Shown: piece by piece, positions 50,490 through 62,597 of the stretch
Position numbering within the stretch: the stretch's first letter is position 1
Layout of the letters: each line of letters starts with the position of its first letter
Assembly: GCF_048128805.1 (NCBI RefSeq)
Contig: NC_136000.1
Span: forward strand, 14,540,854-14,604,853
Reading direction: 5' to 3'
Source of the DNA: Centroberyx gerrardi
Taxonomy: Eukaryota; Chordata; Actinopteri; Beryciformes; Berycidae
DNA length: 64,000 bases
Position numbers and translations under genes: made by a program
Notes under the pieces: generated by a model
Seen by the model: only the letters and a program-made list of their open reading frames with translations
The model's database searches: none
Told to the model about the DNA's origin: nothing

Positions 50490-51300
50490 TGTTCTATCAG
50501 TCAGTGTTGGGCAGCACACTGTTCTTTGTGGTGGTGTGCCGGAGAGGCAGCACCGAGGCGGGGGAGGCAGGCAGGATTAACATACTGGTGAAAAAGGCTG
50601 GCTCTGTTGTAGGGCTGAGCCTGGACAGCCTGGAGGCAGCAGCAGAGGGAGGATGAAGACCAAACTGAACTCCATCTTAGAAAACACCTCCTACCCCTTC
50701 TGTGGTGAGCTGATGCAGCTATGGAGCACCTCCAGCCTCCGTTTCCTCCCCCCAAGGTGCAACACAGAGCATCTTCAAGCGCTCTTTTGTGCCAACAGCC
50801 ACCAGACTGTACAATGCTTCCTCCCCAAATGGCCCCAGTCTCAGCTAACTGGGGGTGGGGGGGTGTCTGAAACAGGCACTGCATCGTCTCCACAAACTAT
50901 TCTGGACTTTTTTGCAGTCCTTTGGATTAATCTATGCAGCAGCTTGCACAGTTTATGTTCTGCACATATTTCTGTATATTTTTGTACATCCTATGTATAT
51001 GAATCGGCACCATTGCACATTGCTGGACGTATGGTAACTCAACCTGAGCATTTACAGATCATGCAAATCTGCATGTTCTGTACATATGCTATCTGATCTG
51101 ACACATGATCTTCTGTACCTAAAAAAGCCTTAAAAGTGAACATTACGCACATTTTGCACATCCGGTATATGCTGCAAATTTACACAGTGCTTTCTTCATA
51201 TACTAATATCCTTATATACTGCATATATCTTGATATTTGTATAATTTATTATGCCTCTTATACTGCATATATTTCACTTATCTATTTTCAACAATTTAAA
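50490..51300 (+). mobile_element. 5'-truncated non-LTR retrotransposon
   Basis: The frame at 50574-50656 encodes INILVKKAGSVVGLSLDSL, and the next at 50653 KTKLNSILENTSYPF, PPRCNTEHLQ and CFLPKWPQ. This succession is the usual C-terminal end of a LINE reverse transcriptase in fish (an I..L.KKAGS..G..LDS motif, a ...L..I..N.SHP motif, then a final SF.P.A..L.N block). Frameshifts and substitutions show decay. A T/A-rich 3' UTR follows to about 51300. Confidence 0.7.
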
Positions 51301-53066
51301 GTGATCCACAATTCAATTGTTGTAATTGGGAGGTGTAATTCCCCTCAATATACCCCTAGTGGACTTTTTCAAATGCAAAATTATCATGTAAATCAATTGG
51401 CAAGACAGCACTTGAACAAAAACAGGCAAGTTCATGTCTACAAACAAAAGGAAGGGCACAGTTGTTCAGTAGAGTGTATCTGTTCTGTGGACATCCTGTC
51501 CTATTTTGAGTGAAAACAATGTCAAATCAAAATCTTTCTAGAAATCGTACATAGCCTAGGTGAAAAAACAAACTGGTTGATTTGACTGGATGATTTTTGT
51601 GAATAGCATGGAAAAGGTGCAGAGTCTTGAGCCCCGTTGGGATCCTATTTGTACATCTGCCAGTCAGTTATTTAGGTTTGAATCACAATTGTCGTGTTTG
51701 TGACTCTTGTTTAACCTCAGAGACTCTTTGTACAGTGGGTGTCAGGTTTGTGCTCTTTGTATCTTATGGTAATGTTATGACAGTGGAGTCTTGGAGATAA
51801 GGAGTGAATAACATTGGTGCAGTTGTTACTAGTATATCCTGCTGGAGAGCAGCCAAGCCACACTTTCTTACAATAACATGTAGTTTGGACTTGTTTACTT
51901 GTCTCAGCTACACCTTACTGACTTCATTCGACCTCAATACCTTTACCGGCAAATGTGGGTTATTTTCCCTACAATCAGAGAAAGGAGGAGCAGCGTTTCA
52001 CTCGTGACTTCATGACATGCCAGCATACGTTGCTCTTTGTTACAGAGAGGCTGTAGAGGTGGGTGGAGGGTGGAGGTTTAATAGTTGCTTGCCCTGTGGA
52101 CTTAAATGATGTGTTTACTCTTCAGTATCTATACACCTTCTTCCGTGTGACTAATTCTCTCTTACAGGTAAAATTCCATTTGGCCTCTCAGCTCTTCTTG
52201 TCATCATTAGTCATCGGGCCTGGCTGCTGGTGTGTTACTAAGGCTGAGTAAACTGAGGAAAGACAACAACAAAAAAATGAAAGGGCATAGTGCTCATAAG
52301 TAGGCCCGGCCTTCATATGCTGTTTTATTTTGTTGCACTTGAATAATATGAAATTATTTTAAGGAGTGAATTCTACTTGAAACCAAAATTGGTGAGATTT
52401 TAACTACGACAAGCTCAGTCTCAGTTTCATTCTCTTGTGACCCAACAGCTGATAGTTGTGCCATTTCCATTCATTTCCAGGAAAAGGTGGCGATAGCCGC
52501 ACTAAAACTTCCTTAAGTGTTTATGACCTCTCCTGCTCTGATAAGAGTAAATTCTCCTTCCATGATGACGGGGCAGTTTGACAAGCTCCGGGGGCCGAGC
52601 AGCAGCTAACACCAGTTCAAAAGAAACCCAGAAGGAAGTTCTCAGTCTCAGAAATGTTGTGGGCGGGTGAACAAAATCGCATTTCACTGAAAAAGAACAT
52701 AATATTGAGAGGTGTTTTTTTTTGTTACCTTTGCAGCAAACTTGAACTAAAATACGGTTATGGATAGGCATGGAAAGGAATTAGTTATGATTAGGCCTAG
52801 GGTTAGGTTTAGGAAAGGGGTAGAAAAGTTTATGCAGCAACAATGAATTGCATTGGCTATAGTTAGGGCAATGTGTTTGACACAATTTTTTGCCTAAAGG
52901 TAGGGATCAAACTTGTGAATAAGCCCTCCACCACCAAACACCTGCTGCACCCCTATCAGTGATTCACACTTGTCATACTGTCATGAGAATACTGCCACCC
53001 AATTAAATTCAGTTGTGGTTTTTCACTGTATTATGGTTCTTTTTTTTTTTTTGTCCTGAGAGTCTG

Positions 53067-53397
53067 CACTGCAAAAAATCTCCATATTAACAAGTAATTT
53101 AGTCTGTTATTGAGTAATTTTCTTAAAATAAGTGAAAAAATCTGCCAATGGGGTTAGATAATTTCACTTGTTTCCAATGCAAATCAATTTGTTTCAAGAC
53201 TTTTGTAGAATCAAGTGTAATTTTCTTGATACTAGTGATCATTTCTAGAAAATTCCTGAAACAAGTGAAACCACTGGAAACAAGTGGAGTTATATCACCC
53301 TATTTGCAGAATTTTTCTCTTCTTTTAAGAAAAATAAGATTTGAAAGCTGAATATGAGACTCAATGACTTGTTAAGATGGACCTTGTTTTTGCAGTG
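53067..53397. mobile_element. MITE, about 330 bp, cactgcaaaaa ends
   Basis: Begins cactgcaaaaaatc and ends gtttttgcagtg, near-perfect terminal inverted repeats of a very common fish MITE class. The interior is rich in aaacaagtgaaa and tttcacttgtttc, non-coding. Target duplication not clear. Confidence 0.75.
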
Positions 53398-55400
53398 TTG
53401 GCCCTGACAGGATGACCCAGCCAGATGGTTTTAGTGGTCAGGCTGTCCTGTGCTCAAAGAGGATCTCTCCCATTACAAACACAAAGTGAAGGGGCCAATC
53501 AAACCACTGTCCCTGCCTGAGAACTTCATGTCAGTCCCAGACAGTGCTGTTTGGACACTGTGCACCGGGGGTGGGTGCTGGGATTTGGGAATGTACAAAA
53601 GGTCTCTTGAGTCATCACATTGCTGCAGCTACAGGAAGAGAGAGAGATGTTTCACTGTTATACTATAATGGGAATTTTTAGATTAAAAAACGACTTAAAA
53701 AATGCACTTCAGTTTAAAGATGAATGGTTTTGACATACTAAACGATTAGATGATATGCATTCACAGTGATTTTTTATGGCAAACACTGGTGCGCATTACC
53801 TTTTCAGAGGTTCGGTTCTATAAGCTGCAACCGATTTCCTCACTGTCTCGTTTGGCCTTCTTGTGCTCGACACCCGCTGGGAGTTGATAAACACATGCAG
53901 CTTCTATATAACTCTGGGGAGTAACCCTGTGAAAGAGGAACTACCCTCTTGTCGAGCTGTCATTAGAAAAGGCCGCCAAAGCACCACATGAAACACAAGA
54001 ACACAGAGTTTTTGTGGTGAAAGAATATGTAAAATAATACAGCCAGATGGCCTTCTGAATGCCACATCGCCTTGCTCACACTGAATACTGGGAACTTTCT
54101 AGTGTGGGCTTTTGTGCACAGTGCTGAAAGTGTGCATTCATTCTCACAGGAGAGCATCAGCTGCTGCAGAAGAGCAGGGTCTAATCCTGTATCGGCATAG
54201 TGCAAGTTTATTTCTTATCAAATGGGCTGTGAGATGGATAAATGAGAAACTAATAAGCTGAAATGTAAAAGACGCTGGAAACTAAAAATAATTATTTTCA
54301 AATGAAAGTAGGCTATTGGATTTCAGTGTCAGACACACTATACATTGTATAACCGGTACAATTTTACTGTGTTCCTAATTTGAGACATACTTATCCTGAA
54401 ATTTTGTTTAACTTAATCAGTGGGTTCTGGGTGGGTGGGGTTAACAGGGTCGTGGTGATTCAAGCACGTCCTGGAAACCAAACAGCTACAGTTGCATCAG
54501 TTGGTTTGTTTTCAACTAGAACTTATTGGCTTGTACTATTTCCCACACCCAGTTAGTTTCTGTGTTATGGATTTCATTTCAGGTTTCTGGAAATTCTGAG
54601 CACACCATTCTGGAAAAGGTGTGCTCAGACTTATCGGGTATATGACTGAAACCGCTGATAGCACCGTGAAATAAATGATTGTCTTATGACGCGTGTCTGC
54701 ATATCACACAACTTTGAAACCATCTAGACTATTTCCTCCCCGCACTGGTGTCACTTCTCTTGCCGGAGGATAAATTGAAGAAGACAATGTCTGTGGTGGT
54801 TGGCTGGATTTCAATTGGCATGGACCGCAGAGTCTGCTCAGAGGAGGGTTTTCGTGGTACATTGCTAGTTCACTGAAAAGAAGCTGCCACCTCCCCAAAA
54901 TGCACAAGCTATTGATGCTATATTGACTGGAATATTCGACTTGAAAATGGACCATGACCATTAAGCACATCAACCCCTGGATGGCATTTTTGAGTCATCC
55001 TGGCCACCTTTCAGTCACATATGATGTAGCTTTTCCAGGTCTGTCTCGATCGGTGCATTTATAAATCAAAATTGATGGTCCAATTTTAAAAAGGGAGTGC
55101 GCTCTGGTTACACTGGAATACAGTGAAAATAGAGGGATTTATTAACAGGTTGGAAGGGAATTAGAAAAACTGTAACATTATTGCCAGTCACGTTTACACT
55201 AATAGCCCCTCTTCTGCTAGAATGTAATTAAAAGCCTGGGTGAGGTTGTGAAGAAGAGTTATTTTCCCCTTGTGGAATCGCAGCAAGCTTAGCCAATAAT
55301 GTGGCTGCTGTTGGAAACATTGGAGCTCTCTGCTGCACCTTCTCCTTGGCCAAAGGGCCCAGAGTGTGCTGAGCGCTCCAAGATGGTGACACTCTTAAAA

Positions 55401-55646
55401 TATACTGAATGTACAAAATTTTAGGGACATCTTCTCATGATGAGTTGCAGCTCCTTTCACATAATCTCAATCATCTCAAATCTTAAAAATCCTTCTGTAA
55501 CTCGTCGCATCTCTTTATCTGTATCTCGTCCTTTGTGACTGGTATAGATTTAATAAGGGAAATCAATAAGGGATACCGGCTTTTACCTGGATTGACCTCA
55601 TCAGTGTACTTCATGAAAATAGTAATATTTTGTACCTTCAATGTGC
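55401..55646. mobile_element. Tc1-type MITE, copy 1
   Basis: Starts tatactgaatgtacaaaatt and ends attttgtaccttcaatgt, the mutated ends of a fish family with ends tacactgaatgtacaaaac. The interior tcttaaaaatccttctgtaa ... atcaataagggata is shared with 58057-58300. Internally deleted, no transposase. Confidence 0.7.
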
Positions 55647-56100
55647 TAACAGGAATTCTGACATTGCTCTGCTTTTACATAAGGTCCACTATGGTGCCAC
55701 ACATGCTCAGATTGCCAATTTATTAATCTCTTTAGAGAGCGACCTGCTTGCATTATGTACCATCACTAAGCTTGTGGACATATTATGAAACAGAAGCAGC
55801 TCCGTGTGTACGTGTGCAATACAAGTCAGAGTACACAAAAATTCCAATCCATACACCATCAAATAATTTGTATTTTTTTGTGGCTGCAATGCATAACATA
55901 ACCCCTGTCGCCCGTGAGATTCATCATTTGGATGCACGGTGGCAACCTGTGGTGAAACTTTCAAGTGACTGAAGTTGTGCGGTGCATTTAGGGACACGCA
56001 GCATCCAATGAATGAGCGGCTCCTCTGACGATGCTGCCAAGCGCTGCCGGTCGACACGCCCCCAGCATGGATACAACCAGCAGGAGCAGGCGCTCAGGAG

Positions 56101-56456
56101 ACACACTCACTATGCTGGAGAGTGTTTTGGAGCCGCGATGGGAGTTACCACATCCAAGTTTTTAGAGTTGTTGTCACCGGCGTCGTTGCACTAAACAGAG
56201 ACTTTGCCTTTTTGTTTGTCTGCGTTTTTACCCGAGACGTTTCTCTCGCAGGATGTTGATGATATTGGAAAGCCGGGTAAGATCATAAAGTCAGTTCTCT
56301 CTGATGAGAGCGACCTCCTCCTCCTCCTCCTCCTCCTCCTCCTCCTCAACACCACCACCACCACACAAAGGGAAGCACGGAACAAGTACTTTTTACACGC
56401 TATCAGTTTATTTTTGAATGTCATAAAGAAGCAGAGGGAGCTGTTTCAAAGACAAA
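56101..56456 (+). promoter_or_regulatory. klf13 5' UTR/promoter-proximal region
   Basis: The 350 bp before the klf13 ATG, less AT-rich than the surroundings. It contains a (CTC)n tract at about 56311-56347 and a (CCA)n tract at about 56350-56364. A short upstream frame (56204-56521) overlaps the klf13 start in another frame and spans the triplet repeats, so it could act as an upstream ORF if transcribed. Confidence 0.45.
56311..56364 (+). repeat. (CTC)n followed by (CCA)n
   Basis: About twelve CTC triplets, then aaca and five CCA triplets, 95 bp upstream of the klf13 ATG. The polypyrimidine-polypurine tract could be length-polymorphic. Confidence 0.9.
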
Positions 56457-56895
56457 ATGGATCACTTTGCAGCAGAGTGCCTTGTTTCAATGTCCAGTCG
56501 TGCAATTGTTCACGCTCCTAAAGGGAATAGGGAGATTAAACCAGAAATCCCGTCCTCTTCCAAGAACGGAGAGGAAATAAAAGAGCCTTTGGTAAAAGAT
56601 AACTCCTCTCTTTTTGTGGTGGCGCGGATTCTGGCGGATTTTAACCAGCAGACTCCCAACAATGTTGCCGACCAGGCAAAAATAAAGGATGAGAGCATGC
56701 CGAACCTCATAGATGATGGAAACTCTGCCACACCTACCACCATCTCCGATCCTTCGCTCAAACAAAGAGGCAAAAGATTGAGGGGTCGAATTGAACAAGA
56801 ATCACCTCAGAAAAAGCACAAATGCCACTATTCAGGTTGTGAAAAAGTTTATGGCAAATCATCCCACCTCAAAGCCCATCTAAGGACACATACAG
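56457..56895 (+). CDS. klf13: Kruppel-like factor 13, first coding exon (partial gene)
   Basis: Transcription factor binding GC/CACCC boxes, nuclear. The exon encodes 146 residues plus one base. The N terminus [19 protein letters not shown] matches KLF13 after its first few residues and contains the AAxxL Sin3-interacting helix of the KLF9/13/14/16 group. [16 protein letters not shown] is also conserved. A basic stretch precedes the first C2H2 finger, [20 protein letters not shown] then LRTHT. The exon ends aca|g before gtcagt, the family's intron position in the finger linker. Fingers 2 and 3 must lie beyond 64000. The mammalian Ala/Pro-rich segment is much shorter here. Next to trpm1 as in human 15q13. 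Confidence 0.95.
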
Positions 56896-58056
56896 GTCAG
56901 TTTCATTGGATGCAAATGTTTGTTGCTGTATTGAACATGACTTACAGTAGTTCCGTTACCTATGATAATGGATGGGATTATTAAAAATGACAATACCGCT
57001 AAAGAATATGAATCATCTTACAGTCAAAACGATGTTTTTACAGAGGTGCCTGATTGACTGGTCTATTTCATAGAGCCATATGTGTTTGTATCTTTGTATC
57101 CACCCAGTATGGAAATGATCAGCAGATGTAGCCTACACCGATGTACAGTTTATAATCGCTTTGTTCCTTTAAGTTGGCTACAACTTTGCGAAATGTCCTT
57201 TTAATTTCGGGGGAGGGAGTCGAAAGCAGTGCCACTCCCACTCGAGACTCGGAGCTTTGTCACGGCTTTCCTCTTGCACCCCCTGCATTGGACTGTAACG
57301 ACTTGACACTGCAGTGCAAATGCAGAACAAAACTCACATATCTAGCTTTCCTCTGTGCGTGTTAATTAAAGTCAAACTTTGGCGTGTTTAATGGCATCAG
57401 AAAATGTTTCTTCAGCAACATGGTGTGCATCACTCGTAGCCTATAGCACTGATAGGTTTATCTACACTACACGGACATGCAAAAGTTTCCAAAATCAATC
57501 CGGTAAGTCGTATATAGTACCGTCACACTGCAGGGAGAAAGGTCATCAAATGAGAGAGGAAACTGCCCAGATCACCAATGTGTTACATTTGACCTTCCTG
57601 AAGGACCGTACCTCCATATTTGCTCTTTGCATTCCGCAGGATAGGCTTCTGAGGGGGGGAAGATGTAGATCAACTCAAATTGGGGGGTTGATAATAGCTG
57701 TGCAGTCGCCTGTCTGCCCAAAGCCCTTTGTTGTGATGTGCCACACCCCCGCTAGACAGACTGCCAGCTGATCTGGCCAGCAACAGACTCAGCTAGCAGA
57801 GCCCAGACCGAGGCTGGAGCAGCCTTTCCCTCTGCTCTATAGGCTGCAGCTCACACTCACTCTGCCCACTTCTGTCATTCTTTCTTCCCACACTTATCAA
57901 CATCATCCTTTCAGACAGACCGGAGAGAAACAGCCTTCTCTGAAACACATAGGAAACACTTTGTATGTGTATGTGTATGTCTATGTATATGTGCTTTACC
58001 CACCTGAAAGCCATAGAAATAGCCCTGGTGTGCTGGTAGCCTTCACTATAATAGCC

Positions 58057-58300
58057 TACACTGAATATACAAAAATACATACAACATATTAGCTGCAGCC
58101 CCTTTTGCACAATCCACATCTCAATTGTCTCACAGCTTAAAAATCCTTCTCTAACTATCTACATCTCATCCTTCCTGTGATTGATATAGATTTAATTTAA
58201 GAGAAATCAATAAGGGATAATAGCTTCACCTGGATTCACCCCATCAGTGTACTTAATGAAAAGAGTGAGTGCCCCTAATATTTTGTACATTCATCCTGTA
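58057..58300. mobile_element. Tc1-type MITE, copy 2
   Basis: Starts tacactgaatatacaaaaat and ends attttgtacattcatcctgta, with the interior (cttaaaaatccttctctaac, atcaataagggata, cacctggattcac) shared with 55401-55646 in the same orientation. Internally deleted derivative of a Tc1-like transposon. Confidence 0.75.
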
Positions 58301-61300
58301 ATAAACTTTAGAAGGATCTATTCAAATATCACAGCAAAGCCATAAACTAGATATAATATCCATTATATTATATTGAATACCATAAAGTATAAGGTCATTA
58401 TTATATATATATGAGCATCACAGACATACTGTAAGTCCCAATAGGAATATTGCAGTGACTTGTCTTTACAGAGGGGTGGGTGTAATTCTGTATTGGTGGT
58501 ATTGTTAAATTTCAGTCCAAATAGTATGTATTCTTATCTGGTATTATACATACTTGCCACTAGCCTTGTTTACACCAGCTGCAGCTTGGTGCATAGCATG
58601 ACTGCAGTGCTGTTTAGTCATTGTTTCATTGTCCAACACACTGAGAGAATGAAGCACTGATTTGATAAACAGGGGGGGCATACTCCTCCAGTTACCTTAC
58701 TTAAATGATTTCCCACAGAAATAAAACGTCTGTCTCCACACCACTGTGTCTGTTTTAGTGCAGTTTTATTGCTCTCTATCAGCCCTGCCCTTGTCTCTTG
58801 CCTATTAAGCTTTTCCTTTGCCTGCCTTTCTGTTGGGGTACGCTTCTGTGTCTGGCTCTGCGATTGGTTTGTGTCCTGTGAATAGTGTCTGTTTCTGCTT
58901 ACTTGATTGGATAGTCAGAGAATATGGGTCATCTGAGTTCAGCCGCCTTGCCTCAGCCGAACTTGCAGTGTTTCGGTGAGCCAGCCTCTAGCAGTCAGTG
59001 TGCTTCCCTTCAGCCCCTACTAGCAGAGTAACGAGAGAATGGATTCCTGCCCAGTCCCAGCCAACCACCACTATCTAATTGATGGGGGAAAACTGTGTTA
59101 CAGACACAAAACAAAGAGCCAGGGACCAGGCGTCCTTACTTGACTTCTGTAACGCCCAAAGCCTCATCGTCCCAGCTTTTACAATCCTCCTGTATATCAT
59201 TTGTCACAGTGCATCAGGAACTGGAGCCTTAACTGCATTTTAGGTTTTTTTTTGGCAATGTATAGCTACACTACATAAAAATCAATCCCAGTATTAGTAC
59301 AAAATGAACTTCACCCCTTAATAATGTCTTGGGAGAGGCTTCATATTCTTTGTTTCAAACCATGCAAGGATTACTATGAGACTTTTCTCTTATTTATTCT
59401 TATATATTTTTTGCTTTTATGTTCTTGTTCTATGTTGTTTATGGACATTAGCCATTAGGTATTAACTACTATGCAGCGGTTTACAAGTATTGCTACTTAT
59501 CAGCTGTATAGGTGGAAAGTATGGAAATTGAATTGGCGAAACAAGTGGATCTTTTGTTTCCATGTATTTACCATACCTATCAAATTCTACAATTTTCAAT
59601 TCACTTCTCCCCTAATGGTAATAGCATTTTGGCAAAGTATTTTATTTTCACGTCCACACCACCTCTACACTGTTTGTAATGCAGTGATAAGTCCTTAATG
59701 TAAAGTCAACTCCCATACTGATTACCTTCAGTACTTTGCGCGATTGCTCACCTCGTGATGCTACCTTGTGATTTGAATCACCGCATGCCAGACTAGTTTA
59801 ATGATGCTGTCAGATGTGGAGACTAAACTAATCCATTAGTTGTACAACTTCCGAATGGGAGTGGATTATGATGTGATGGTTTACATTACAACTAAGTTAC
59901 ACAGAAACTTAAATGAGAAGCACCATACCGTGTATAGTAAAATCACATGTTGATGAGATAAACTTTAAAGGCTCTGTCAATGGGGACCAGTGGGTTTCAG
60001 TTTAGGTTTATCCATCAACACAGTTTGTCAGGGCGCCGTGTGAGAGGGACATCGGGATGTAGCAGACATGGGAGTACACGCTGAATATAAATCGCTCATT
60101 ATACTGCATTGAGTTTGATGGCGTGGAATCCGCAGCAGTTTGGGGGTCTAAGGTTACCAGACAGCTTTGTCTGATCTCCTGAAGCGGGAGGTGGGGCTTT
60201 TCTCCTACACATACACTTGTCCTACACTATGGAAAATGGGATCATGTAATGCTGATGCGCAGATAAACTCAGGTTTGTAGTAAACTGTAACAAAGTAAGG
60301 CAAAAAGAATGATGTGACCACTAGTCCTTAAAATAAAACCAGCGAGGGTGAAACGGATAATGATTCATTCTAAGGAGCTTTACCTAGCGCCAGCGAGTTT
60401 CACTTAATTCATTCTTTTTTTTTTAACCCTTTGTCTTCAGAAGCGTAATGGTCTCTAATGATGCAGACCCATTTTCTCAAGAGGTGTCTTGTGGTCGTGG
60501 AGTACAGGGAGTTCTCTGTGGAGCCTCATTACTCTGCTCTGCTCATGTCATGCAAACCGCCATCTCTAAAGGAGAGATGGCCCCTGACAAGCTCATTACA
60601 AGTCATGTCTTCTTCAGAAAGAACAGCCTGAGCCTTCTGTGCCCCCCACAGCTGGGCCTCACAGAAGGCCATCTTGTCAGTGTGCAAGGCCAGGGCAAAA
60701 CTATTCGAGTCACCGGGAGGAACAGGGTCAATATTTCTTAAAGACAAAGAGGCTAATGACATATTTTACAGTTGGTTTGACGTTTTGTCTAGATCTCTTT
60801 TGTGCTTTACTGGGGGTACCTCTAATACTGCGAGAGAGTCATAGAGCCCCAACTGCCCTAAAAAATAAGTGGTACCACCTGGCAGCACAGTTCCACTACC
60901 ATATAGACCCAGTTATACATGCATGCCTTCTATTTTTAGTTAAATAACTGTGGTTAATGGCCCTTTTTTTTTTAACATGAAATTATCCCGAATTCCACAT
61001 GGAAAATGAAGCAGGAATTATACACACTACATCTCTGCCAGTGGTTTTATTTTTGGCCTGCTTTGCTGCACAGAGCGCACTGTGTTCCTGTGTGGTTGGT
61101 GGCACTGATGAGGTAGCAGGGTGGAGATGGGGTTTTCCTGCTGCTCTTCCTTGAGCCTGACCTTGGCTTGGGGATGGGTAACAACTCTGTTGGGGCACAA
61201 GAGGTCACTCTGTCTACCCGCCACACGGCAGGATTTCCACCTTCCCTCCCAGTTAGGCCATACTTCCACCTGCAGTGTAATAAAATGACAGCTCAGCTGT

Positions 61301-62581
61301 CAGGAGGTGCTAAACAGTCTCCATTTGTCGTCTTCATTCTGGTGATATTACACTTGAAATTTTGCGTGATTTCACCAATGTACAAATTCCAATGTTCTTT
61401 CCTGCTATCAGATTAAGTTTTCCTGAAGGGGGCTATTGTAAATTAAATCTGGTTTGCCCATGCAGGTCACACGTAGCTGTACAGTATGTGTCCAATGGAA
61501 ACAAGGTATTAGTTAAATCTACTTGATCCCTGGGATGTAAATAAAACCAAACTGGAACTACCATCTTGCCTGTTCTAATCCGCTGGGTCAGTACTGCTGC
61601 CGTTTTTCTCTGAGATCCTTGTCCGTGACAGGCTTAGGTTGCCATGTCCAAGGAGTGTAGCGGCGTCCATGCTGTCCATATGTTATCCTATACCTTTACA
61701 TGTAAAGCTGATGGTAGGATAGCTCCTGACTGATGTTGGTATATACAGCCCATTCAAATGTGATTAAGCAGCCAAGCATGGTTGACATTCATAATACTGA
61801 AAGGCCCCTGTCAGGCAGTTGCCTTGCTGTGCTGTTTTCAATGGGCCACAGAGCTCATGTATTCTTTAGTTAGCTCTGGAGTAGTTCTATAAAAGCTGCT
61901 CTGTCTGTTTCCCCCCAGCCCCTCCCACTGTTCTCCAGCCTGCTCTAATGCAAAGCAAAATAGGTGCTGGAGCGTGTTGTGTTGCGAGGCCAGGCCCTGG
62001 CCGCAGCTTGTGGCGGGGTGTCGATTACCAAAGGCAGGAAGAGAGGGATCTAGACCTGTGGAACACTGTATTTTTCACCTCCACTGTACAAAAAAACGCC
62101 AACCGCATCTCACACGCAAGGGAGGGATCTGCAGTACAAAGAAAGAGAACATACAGTACAGCAGGGTGGGGGTGGGGTTAGATACCAGGATATACACTGT
62201 CAATGCCCTCCATTGATGTAGGTCATTTATTCAGCTGCATCTGCAGCTAATCTGATTAACGTTTGCAGGGCTGTGACCTCTGCAGGAGAGAACACCCCTG
62301 TCAGCCCGGCACTGAGAAGGTCCCTTTTGAGACTGAGTCCTCCTCCGTGGTGAATTCAGCGTGGCTTAAATAAGGGAGGAATGGCTGCATGTACTGTGGA
62401 CGTGATGTCAGATGGAGCGTTTTGTCTCCGGCTGGGATGTTTACATTCCTCATGGTATGTAAGGTGTGTCCCCCTTCTCTGCGTGATAAATCAGATCATG
62501 GCAGACCACGGCACACCGGGGTGTGGTCCTCGCAGGAAAACGAGGAGCATTTTGTGGAGCATAGGGCAAAGCCTTGGGGGA

Positions 62582-62597
62582 GGGGGGGGGGGGGGGG
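62582..62597 (+). repeat. G16 homopolymer
   Basis: Sixteen G residues preceded by gggggagg, inside klf13 intron 1. Could fold as a G-quadruplex in the nascent RNA; also an assembly-sensitive site. Confidence 0.9.

Larger units (their letters stand above)
39427..56100. other. Intergenic region between divergent trpm1 and klf13
   Basis: About 16.7 kb with no recognisable gene on either strand. It contains a LINE fragment (50490-51300), a MITE (53067-53397), a Tc1-type MITE (55401-55646), a (TG)n tract and a C16 run. The rest is AT-rich single-copy-looking sequence. Open frames here, such as 44906-45253 minus, lack any family resemblance. Untranslated 5' exons of trpm1 and distal elements of klf13 could lie here but were not identified. 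Confidence 0.6.
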
